Source: Betaproteobacteria bacterium
GTDB taxonomy: Bacteria > Pseudomonadota > Gammaproteobacteria > Burkholderiales > SG8-39
Length of the DNA stretch: 12,634 nucleotides
Assembly: GCA_012274205.1 (NCBI GenBank)
Contig: JAAOZY010000276.1
Location: forward strand, 1-12,634
Direction of reading: 5' to 3'
The notes beneath the pieces were generated by a model that had not been told where the DNA came from, did no database searches, and worked only from the letters and a program-made list of their open reading frames with translations. The position numbers were made by a program, and so were the translations under genes. This document shows, piece after piece, positions 8,230 through 12,634 of the stretch (position 1 is the stretch's first letter; every line of letters begins with the position of its first letter).

Positions 8230-9312
8230 CTAGAACCGGATGTGCGTCGACGCGTTCAGATTGGCACGGCTGCCGCGCCAGTCGTCGATCAGGTACTTGG
8301 TGAACGTGAGCCCGGTCTTCTCGAAGAAGCGCGGCCAGCCGATGCGCTCGATCCAGTCTGACAGGCGCTCCCAGGAACGCGCGTCCTCCTTGTAGACGTG
8401 CAGGATCTTCTTCACCACCGCGGCCACCTCGACCCAGCGCGGCGGGTTGTTCGGCAGGCCGGAGGCGACCATTTTCATGAACGTCGGCTTGCCGCGGGCG
8501 TTGGAGTTCTTGCCGCCCACCCAGATCGCGAGCTTGGTGTGATCGGGGTCGTTGATCTGCATCGGCGGGCACGGCGGATAGCAGGCGCCGCAGCACATGC
8601 ATTTCTTCTCGTCGATTTCGAGCGAGGGCTTGCCGTTCACCAGCGCCGGCCGGATCGCCGCCACCGGGCAGCGCGCCACCACCGCAGGCCGCTCGCACAC
8701 ATTCGCGACGAGGTCGTGGTTGATCTTGGGCGGCTTGGTGTACTGCACGATGATGGCGATATCGGCCTGGCCGCCGCAGTTGATCTCGCAACAGGAGGTG
8801 GACAAGTGCACGCGGTTGGGCATCTCTTCGCGCCTGAACTCGTCGTAGAGTTCGTCCATCAGCGCCTTGACCACGCCCGAAGCATCGGTCCCGGGAATAT
8901 CGCAATGCAACCAGCCCTGCGTGTGCGCGATCATCGACACCGAATTGCCGGTGCCCCCTACCGGAAATCCGCTCTTCTCCAGCGCTTCGATCAGCGGCGC
9001 CACCTTGGCCTCGTCCGCAACCATGAACTCGATATTGGAGCGGATGGTGAAGCGCACGTGGCCCTCGGCGAACTTGTCGCCGATATCGCACAATTTCCTG
9101 ATGGTGTGCACGTCCATCTGGCGCTGCGTGCCGGCGCGCACGGTCCACACCTGGTCTCCCGAGTGCGACACGTGGTGCAGCACGCCGGGGCGTGGCCGGT
9201 CGTGGTATTTCCAGTTGCCCTTGTTCTTTACCAGGGTCGGATGCATGTACTGCTCCGGATCCGGAACCCCGGTTTCCTTGGGCTTGCGCATTTGCGTCTG
9301 AGCTTGAGCCAT
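8230..9312 (-). CDS. dsrB: DsrB, beta subunit of reverse dissimilatory sulfite reductase
   Basis: The product is 360 residues, GGAG ribosome site about 8 bases before the ATG, 27 bases after dsrA. With DsrA it forms the cytoplasmic alpha2beta2 siroheme enzyme. Visible: the N-terminal sulfite reductase half-domain (VRFTIRSNIEFM at about 86-97; GGTGNSVSMIAHTQGWLHCD at 119-138); the cysteine motif TSCCEINCGG with Cys174/175/179 for the siroheme-coupled 4Fe-4S cluster; a ferredoxin insert with Cys215 and Cys238/241/244/248; and the C-terminal half-domain ending RIGWPRFFEKTGL and DDWRGS. All cluster cysteines are intact. The presence of dsrEFH and dsrL in the same operon indicates the oxidative direction. 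Confidence 0.97.
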   Translation of the reverse strand: MAQAQTQMRKPKETGVPDPEQYMHPTLVKNKGNWKYHDRPRPGVLHHVSHSGDQVWTVRAGTQRQMDVHTIRKLCDIGDKFAEGHVRFTIRSNIEFMVADEAKVAPLIEALEKSGFPVGGTGNSVSMIAHTQGWLHCDIPGTDASGVVKALMDELYDEFRREEMPNRVHLSTSCCEINCGGQADIAIIVQYTKPPKINHDLVANVCERPAVVARCPVAAIRPALVNGKPSLEIDEKKCMCCGACYPPCPPMQINDPDHTKLAIWVGGKNSNARGKPTFMKMVASGLPNNPPRWVEVAAVVKKILHVYKEDARSWERLSDWIERIGWPRFFEKTGLTFTKYLIDDWRGSRANLNASTHIRF

Positions 9313-9339
9313 TGCTGATCTCCGTGTTCTGTTCGGGCT

Positions 9340-10635
9340 TTAGGCGGCGGCCTTCCTGGCCTTGATCTTGGCCACTTCCTCGTCCCAGCCGTCGGTGCGG
9401 ACGTAGGGATTGGAGCGCGGCGCGCCCACCATGTTGGGATCCACCTCGAGGCCGATGCCTTCGAGGAAGTTGACCAGGCCGATGCGCTCGATCATCTCGC
9501 CGGTACGCTCATGCTCCAGCGCGTTCTCGGCGAAGAAGTCGATGATCTTTTGCCCGAGTTCGACGATCTGCTCGTAGTCTTCCTCGCTCTGCAGAGGCAG
9601 GAACGGCACGATTACGGTGCCCATCTGGTCGCCGATCTTCAGCGTGCGCTTGCCGCCGCAGAGGATGGTGGCGCCCTTGTCCTTGCCCGGCGCCAGAGCG
9701 CCGGTCATCACATTGATGCAATGCATGCAGCGCACACAGTCGCTGTTCTCGATCTCCAGCGCGTGCGTATCGCTCACCGCCACCGCGGAGATCGTATCGC
9801 CCTTGCGCACATCCTTGATTTCCTTCAGCTGGATCGCCCGGGTAGGGCAGTGCGCGATGACATCGTTCACCAGTTCGTTCATGCCGTGCTTGGCAAACCA
9901 CTTTTTCGCCAACGGCTCGTCGGTGCGTATGTTGTCGCGCCAGGTGCCGATCACCGCCAGGTCCGAGCGCTGGATCGAATTCATGCAGTCGTTCGGACAA
10001 CCGGAGAACTTGAACTTGAACTTGTAGGGCAGCGCCGGACGGTGGATATCGTCGAGGAAACTGTTAATCACCATGCGGTGCGCCTTGGCCTCGTCGTAGC
10101 AGGACTGCTCGCAGCGCGCAGCGCCGACGCAGGACATGGAGGTGCGCAGCGCCGGTCCGGCGCCGCCGAGGTCGAATCCCGCCTCGTTGATCTCGTCGAA
10201 CGCCTTCTGCACGTTCTCGCTGGTCGCGCCCTGGAACATGATGTCCCCGGACTGGCCGTGGAACGCGATCAGGCCCGAGCCGTGCTTTTCCCAGATGTCG
10301 GACAGCTTGCGCAGGATGTCGGTGCTGTAGTGCATGCCCGCCGGCGGCATGACCCGCAGCGTATGGAATTCAGCCGCGTCAGGGTAGACCGGCTTGCCGG
10401 CCTCGTCCTTGATCTCGGTAAAGCGCGGAATGATCCCCCCGCCATAGCCGTAGACCCCCAGCGTCCCGCCTTTCCAGTAGCCTTTCTTGGTCGCGTAGGA
10501 ATGCTCCAGATGGCCGAGAAGATCGACCACGGCGTCCTTGTCTTTGGACAGGCGCTTCAGACCGGAGACGAAACTCGGCCACGGGCCGGACTCGAGTGCG
10601 TCCAGGTTGGGCGTGTCATGGGGTTTTTTTGCCAT
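9340..10635 (-). CDS. dsrA: DsrA, alpha subunit of reverse dissimilatory sulfite reductase
   Basis: The product is 431 residues. The ATG at 10633-10635 (MAKKPHDTPN) is chosen for its very strong GGAGGAAA ribosome site (10640-10647); a longer open frame reaches 10749 but the extra 38 residues do not look like DsrA. Siroheme/4Fe-4S ligands follow the family pattern CX5C...CX3C: Cys169/175 (SCVGAARC) and Cys213/217 (SGCPNDC). The inserted ferredoxin domain has Cys263 and Cys300/303/306 (DCVRCMHC). Substrate-side basic motifs R94 (HTLRVMPPAGMHY) and R164 (LRTSMSC) are present. It is the first gene of the operon and abuts a divergent promoter region. Codons 2-4 form a run of seven A, which often favours initiation and need not be a frameshift. 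Confidence 0.97.
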   Translation of the reverse strand: MAKKPHDTPNLDALESGPWPSFVSGLKRLSKDKDAVVDLLGHLEHSYATKKGYWKGGTLGVYGYGGGIIPRFTEIKDEAGKPVYPDAAEFHTLRVMPPAGMHYSTDILRKLSDIWEKHGSGLIAFHGQSGDIMFQGATSENVQKAFDEINEAGFDLGGAGPALRTSMSCVGAARCEQSCYDEAKAHRMVINSFLDDIHRPALPYKFKFKFSGCPNDCMNSIQRSDLAVIGTWRDNIRTDEPLAKKWFAKHGMNELVNDVIAHCPTRAIQLKEIKDVRKGDTISAVAVSDTHALEIENSDCVRCMHCINVMTGALAPGKDKGATILCGGKRTLKIGDQMGTVIVPFLPLQSEEDYEQIVELGQKIIDFFAENALEHERTGEMIERIGLVNFLEGIGLEVDPNMVGAPRSNPYVRTDGWDEEVAKIKARKAAA

Positions 10636-10716
10636 TTGCTTTCCTCCGTTCGAGGTGGTTCCAACTCGATCACCGTGACGCCGTCCTTGTGACGGCATCC
10701 CGCCTGTTGTTTTTTG

Positions 10717-10722
10717 ATGATA
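10717..10722 (-). promoter_or_regulatory. Candidate -10 box for the dsr operon
   Basis: TATCAT on the minus strand matches five of six bases of the sigma-70 -10 consensus and would put the transcript start around 10709, giving a leader of about 75 bases that includes a 6-bp hairpin (10680-10685 with 10691-10696). There is no good -35 hexamer at the right distance, which would fit a promoter that needs an activator. Weak evidence from sequence alone. Confidence 0.35.
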
Positions 10723-10779
10723 GTAGATGCCGGCGCCGCGATCGGCCATTACTCGTGCAGGGGGGCGCCGACGCCCAGA

Positions 10780-10801
10780 CGGGTAGTGCCCTACCTACCC
10801 G
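10780..10801. promoter_or_regulatory. Dyad-symmetric element in the divergent promoter region
   Basis: CGGGTAG (10780-10786) is the exact reverse complement of CTACCCG (10795-10801), with an 8-base spacer that contains a further CCTAC. Another GAGTAG follows at 10806-10811. The repeated CTAC/GTAG half-sites centred about 80 bases upstream of the presumed dsrA start resemble an operator for a dimeric regulator. The regulator is unknown. Confidence 0.45.
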
Positions 10802-10835
10802 AAAGGAGTAGTCCGCCCTTATCCCAGTCGGTGAT

Positions 10836-10863
10836 TTGCACACTCCCCGGCGGGTGCCATAGT
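10836..10863 (+). promoter_or_regulatory. Possible weak promoter for the plus-strand cluster
   Basis: TTGCAC (10836-10841) and CATAGT (10858-10863) are spaced by 16 bases, ahead of the gene at 10893. Match to consensus is partial (3 and 4 of 6), so this is only a candidate. Confidence 0.25.
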
Positions 10864-10892
10864 GCACGTCAGCGATGAGCGGAGCGCAGGAT

Positions 10893-11111
10893 ATGGACAC
10901 GACCCGGAGTCTGGACAAGTTCACCTGCCCGTTCGGTGGCCAGGAAGTAGAACTGGTGCAGGTCGATTACGAGGCGGGCGGAATGCCGCTGTTGCGCCTG
11001 CGCATCCGCGAGCGCGGCGCCCGCTTCACCATATTCGAAATCGATCCGGGGACGGCCGAACGCTGGGGCCAGGCAATGCTGGCCTGGTCGCAGACGCAGG
11101 AAAAGTCCTGA
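10893..11111 (+). CDS. Small conserved-looking protein of unknown function, divergent from dsrA
   Basis: The product is 72 residues if it starts at ATG 10893, preferred because GGAG (10881-10884) lies 8 bases upstream; an ATG at 10875 would add six residues. I do not recognise the family. It is soluble, with no signal or membrane segment. It reads like a small beta-rich domain (KFTCPFGGQEVELVQVDYE, then LLRLRIRERGARFTIFEIDP) followed by a short helix (AERWGQAMLAWSQ). The single cysteine, Cys12, is in TCPFGG; a role in sulfur binding is possible but not shown. Codon use and third-position GC match the neighbours, supporting a real gene. It lies between the dsr promoter region and the Cas6-like gene, and is followed at once by a hairpin. 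Confidence 0.7.
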   Translation: MDTTRSLDKFTCPFGGQEVELVQVDYEAGGMPLLRLRIRERGARFTIFEIDPGTAERWGQAMLAWSQTQEKS

Positions 11112-11113
11112 GA

Positions 11114-11140
11114 GGCCATTTCAGCATTGCCGAAATGGCC
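11114..11140. terminator. Perfect 9-bp hairpin directly after the small gene
   Basis: GGCCATTTC (11114-11122) is the exact reverse complement of GAAATGGCC (11132-11140), with a 9-base loop, starting 3 bases after the stop codon. The position suits a transcript 3' end, but no T tract follows, so it may instead be a stability element or a leaky terminator before the next gene. Confidence 0.45.
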
Positions 11141-11156
11141 CATGATCCAGGGGGCA

Positions 11157-11175
11157 CGAGGGGAGGATCCCCTCG
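11157..11175. repeat. Perfect 8-bp inverted repeat upstream of the Cas6-like gene
   Basis: CGAGGGGA (11157-11164) pairs with TCCCCTCG (11168-11175) around a 3-base loop. The core GAGGGG/CCCCTC is the same as in two dsr operon gaps (6897-6913, 7313-7330). The rest of the 156-base gap (11112-11267) holds the preceding hairpin, a TTGAAA (11178-11183) that could be a -35 box without a convincing -10, and a short GCGGGG/TTCCCGC stem at 11242-11258 before the start codon. Confidence 0.65.
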
Positions 11176-11267
11176 GATTGAAATAAACTCTAAGAAACCC
11201 GATGCGATATGGATTTTGCAGCGGACCCGACCAGGAAAGAACGCGGGGATTGTTCCCGCATATTCAC

Positions 11268-11876
11268 ATGAGCGCTGACACGATGGAGATGGTCGACGTG
11301 GCCTACACGCTGCACGGTGGCGCCATACCCGCGGACCACGGCTGGCGCCTGTTCAATCTGCTCGCCGCGCGGCTGGACTGGCTCGCGGCCGAACCCCGCG
11401 CCGGCGTGCATCCGATTCGCGGGGCACGCGCCATCGCCGGCCAGATCCACCTCGGCGCGCGCGCCCGCCTGATGCTGCGGCTGCCGCGCTCGCGCGCGCA
11501 GCAGTCGCTCGAACTCTCGGGGGCACGCCTCGATCTCGGCGACGGCATCGTGGTCGGCAGTGCGCGGCTGCGCACGCTGTTCCCCCATGGCACCCTGTAT
11601 TCGCAATTTGTCACCACCGGGACGCCGGACGAAGCCGCGTTTCAGCGCGCAGTCAGCCTGGAGTTGCAAGGCGCCGCGATCCGATGCAAAGTGGTCGTCG
11701 GCCGCGCGCGCAGCGCACAGTACCCGGACGCCGACATTGCCGGCTTCAGCCTGATGCTGCACGAACTGTCGCCGGAGCAATCGCTCGCCATGCAGGCAAG
11801 CGGACTGGGCGCGGGGCGCAGGTTCGGCTGCGGAATTTTCGTGCCGCACAAATCGGCCGCGGCGGTCGGCGCGTGA
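11268..11876 (+). CDS. Cas6/Cmx6-like (type I-MYXAN) RNA endonuclease-family protein, stand-alone
   Basis: The product is 202 residues from ATG 11268; ATGs at 11202, 11283 and 11289 are alternatives because no ribosome site is decisive. It resembles the Cas6 form called Cmx6: an N-terminal VDVAYTLHGGAIPADHGWRLF, a middle GVHPIRGA, and a glycine-rich C-terminal segment GLGAGRRFGCGIFVPHK (179-195) like the G-rich loop of RAMP-fold RNA-binding proteins. Cas6 enzymes cut CRISPR precursor RNA at hairpins; histidines that might be catalytic are His16, His24 and His48, but which, if any, is active cannot be told from sequence. No CRISPR repeats or other cas genes are in the window, and the next genes are TusA and DsrC family members, so a CRISPR role here is doubtful. 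The stop overlaps a possible ATG of the next frame and the tusA gene begins 50 bases on, suggesting one operon. Family recognition is from memory of its motifs. Confidence 0.75.
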   Translation: MSADTMEMVDVAYTLHGGAIPADHGWRLFNLLAARLDWLAAEPRAGVHPIRGARAIAGQIHLGARARLMLRLPRSRAQQSLELSGARLDLGDGIVVGSARLRTLFPHGTLYSQFVTTGTPDEAAFQRAVSLELQGAAIRCKVVVGRARSAQYPDADIAGFSLMLHELSPEQSLAMQASGLGAGRRFGCGIFVPHKSAAAVGA

Positions 11877-11926
11877 TGGATGTGCGCTTCAACGCCGCAA
11901 TGTTCGCGCAAGCGAGAGGAACAGCC

Positions 11927-12424
11927 ATGAGCATGCAGAGGAATCTGGACAAACCCATAGTCACGCTGGACCTGTGCGGGCTGAATTGCCCGGCGCCGCT
12001 GCTGGGCGCCAAGCACGTGATCGACGACCTGCGCCCGGGCGAGGTCATGCGCCTGATTTCCGACTGCCCGGGCACGCCCGACGACCTGTTCGCCTGGAGC
12101 CGCCATACCGGCAACGAAGTGATCGGCACCGACAAGCTGGGCGGACGCCGGGTGGCGTACTCCATCAAGCGCGGTGCCAGCGCAGCCGCGCGGCCGACGG
12201 CAAATGTGACGCTGGATATCCGCGGCGTCAGCTGTCCCGGACCGATAATCGAGGCGAAGAAGCTGCTCGACGGCATGCGCGGCGGTGAAGTCCTGCATCT
12301 GGTCAGCAACTGCCCGGGGGCCACCGACGACGTCAATTCTTGGGTCAAATCGACCGCCCTGGAGCTCGTCGCCAAACAGGAAACAGCGCCGGGTACGTAC
12401 GAGTTTTTCATTCGCAAAACCTAG
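11927..12424 (+). CDS. Tandem TusA-domain fusion protein, sulfur carrier
   Basis: The product is 165 residues; the ATG at 11927 has a good GAGAGGA ribosome site, preferred over the in-frame ATG at 11876 that overlaps the previous stop. Two TusA/SirA-like domains are joined: the first at about 11-83 with the CPxP motif at Cys21 (LNCPAPLLGAK), the second at about 93-164 with CPGP at Cys103 (VSCPGPIIEAK). TusA proteins carry sulfur as persulfide on the CPxP cysteine and give it to DsrE and DsrC in sulfur oxidisers. Each domain also has a second cysteine in the same place (Cys47 in SDCPGT, Cys129 in SNCPGA), unusual compared with Escherichia coli TusA, which has an acidic DDP there. Ordinary TusA is about 80 residues, so this is a genuine double-length version. 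A 5-bp hairpin (12425-12429 with 12435-12439) directly follows the stop. Confidence 0.92.
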   Translation: MSMQRNLDKPIVTLDLCGLNCPAPLLGAKHVIDDLRPGEVMRLISDCPGTPDDLFAWSRHTGNEVIGTDKLGGRRVAYSIKRGASAAARPTANVTLDIRGVSCPGPIIEAKKLLDGMRGGEVLHLVSNCPGATDDVNSWVKSTALELVAKQETAPGTYEFFIRKT

Positions 12425-12467
12425 GCCGGAACGACCGGCTCCTTAAAGGCAATGGAGGGTTGCAAAT

Positions 12468-12634
12468 ATGAGTCACACGGTAAACGGCGTTGAACTCGAG
12501 ACCGATACGGACGGCTACCTGCTCGCGCCCGATTACAGTGAAGAAATCGTGCGCGTCATCGCGCAGGCCGAGGGCATCGAGCTGAACGACGATCACTGGA
12601 AGATCGTGCAATACATGCGCGATCAGTACAAGGA
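12468..12634 (+). CDS. DsrC/TusE-family protein, second copy (3' end beyond window)
   Basis: The first 55 codons are visible, with a GGAGGG ribosome site about 8 bases before the ATG. The sequence MSHTVNGVELETDTDGYLL and DDHWKIVQYMRDQYK align plainly with DsrC (VNGKSYEVDEEGYLV; SHWEVVNFLRDYYN), but it is clearly divergent from the dsrC at 6533-6868. The C-terminal arm that would show whether it has two, one or no redox cysteines is past the right edge, so true DsrC, TusE and regulatory DsrC-like types cannot be told apart. It sits 43 bases after the double TusA gene and is likely co-transcribed with it. Confidence 0.88.
   Translation, partial: MSHTVNGVELETDTDGYLLAPDYSEEIVRVIAQAEGIELNDDHWKIVQYMRDQYK

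Noticed and set aside
7772..9148. A 458-codon minus-strand frame that would fuse an N-terminal extension to DsrE
   Set aside because: The upstream part is dsrB read in the wrong frame and the gap hairpin; DsrE has its own start and ribosome site at 8131.
10624..10630. Run of seven T (A on the dsrA strand) as a frameshift or terminator
   Set aside because: It lies in codons 2-4 of dsrA in the correct frame, with no stem before it.
9511..10692. A 393-codon open frame on the plus strand across dsrA
   Set aside because: Antisense to the highly conserved dsrA; no ribosome site or domain.
10636..10749. A 38-residue N-terminal extension of DsrA
   Set aside because: The strong GGAGGAAA site sits directly before the internal ATG at 10635 and the extension covers the likely promoter.
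11112..11267. CRISPR array near the Cas6-like gene
   Set aside because: The gap has two unrelated hairpins but no regularly spaced repeats; none were seen anywhere in the window.

Overview
The window (high G+C, dense coding) carries most of a reverse dissimilatory sulfite reductase (rDsr) locus of the oxidative type, plus a divergent small gene cluster that also looks sulfur-related. The set dsrA, dsrB, dsrEFH, dsrC, dsrMK, dsrL and dsrJ is the signature of a sulfur-oxidising proteobacterium that oxidises stored or intermediate sulfane sulfur in the cytoplasm. Base composition and general sequence character suggest a betaproteobacterium such as a Thiobacillus or Sulfuritalea relative, but the exact taxon is an inference.

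Minus strand, in transcription order from about 10.7 kb down to 1: dsrA, dsrB, dsrE, dsrF, dsrH, dsrC, dsrM, dsrK, dsrL, a second dsrL, and the 5' part of dsrJ, which runs off the left edge. Gaps are short (2 to about 110 bases), so this is one long operon. Several of the longer gaps (dsrB-dsrE, dsrF-dsrH, dsrH-dsrC) hold strong inverted repeats. The pathway logic is: TusA and DsrEFH hand sulfur to the C-terminal cysteines of DsrC; DsrAB with siroheme oxidises sulfide-level sulfur to sulfite; DsrL is the iron-sulfur flavoprotein passing electrons between DsrAB and NAD(H); and DsrMK(JOP) is the membrane complex that re-oxidises or releases DsrC.

The main departure from the textbook operon is two tandem full-length dsrL genes. 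The downstream copy keeps the FAD motif and every iron-sulfur cysteine, but has lost the Tyr-Arg-Arg / Met-Pro-Ala nucleotide-binding signature of the upstream copy.

Plus strand, divergent from dsrA: a small unrecognised protein of about 72 residues; a gene that resembles the Cas6/Cmx6 (type I-MYXAN) CRISPR RNA endonuclease family although the window has no CRISPR array or other cas gene; a tandem fusion of two TusA domains; and the start of a second DsrC/TusE-family gene cut by the right edge. A GAGGGG/CCCCTC hairpin occurs just upstream of the Cas6-like gene and twice inside the dsr operon. This suggests, as a hypothesis only, that the Cas6-like protein could act on dsr messenger RNA rather than on CRISPR RNA.
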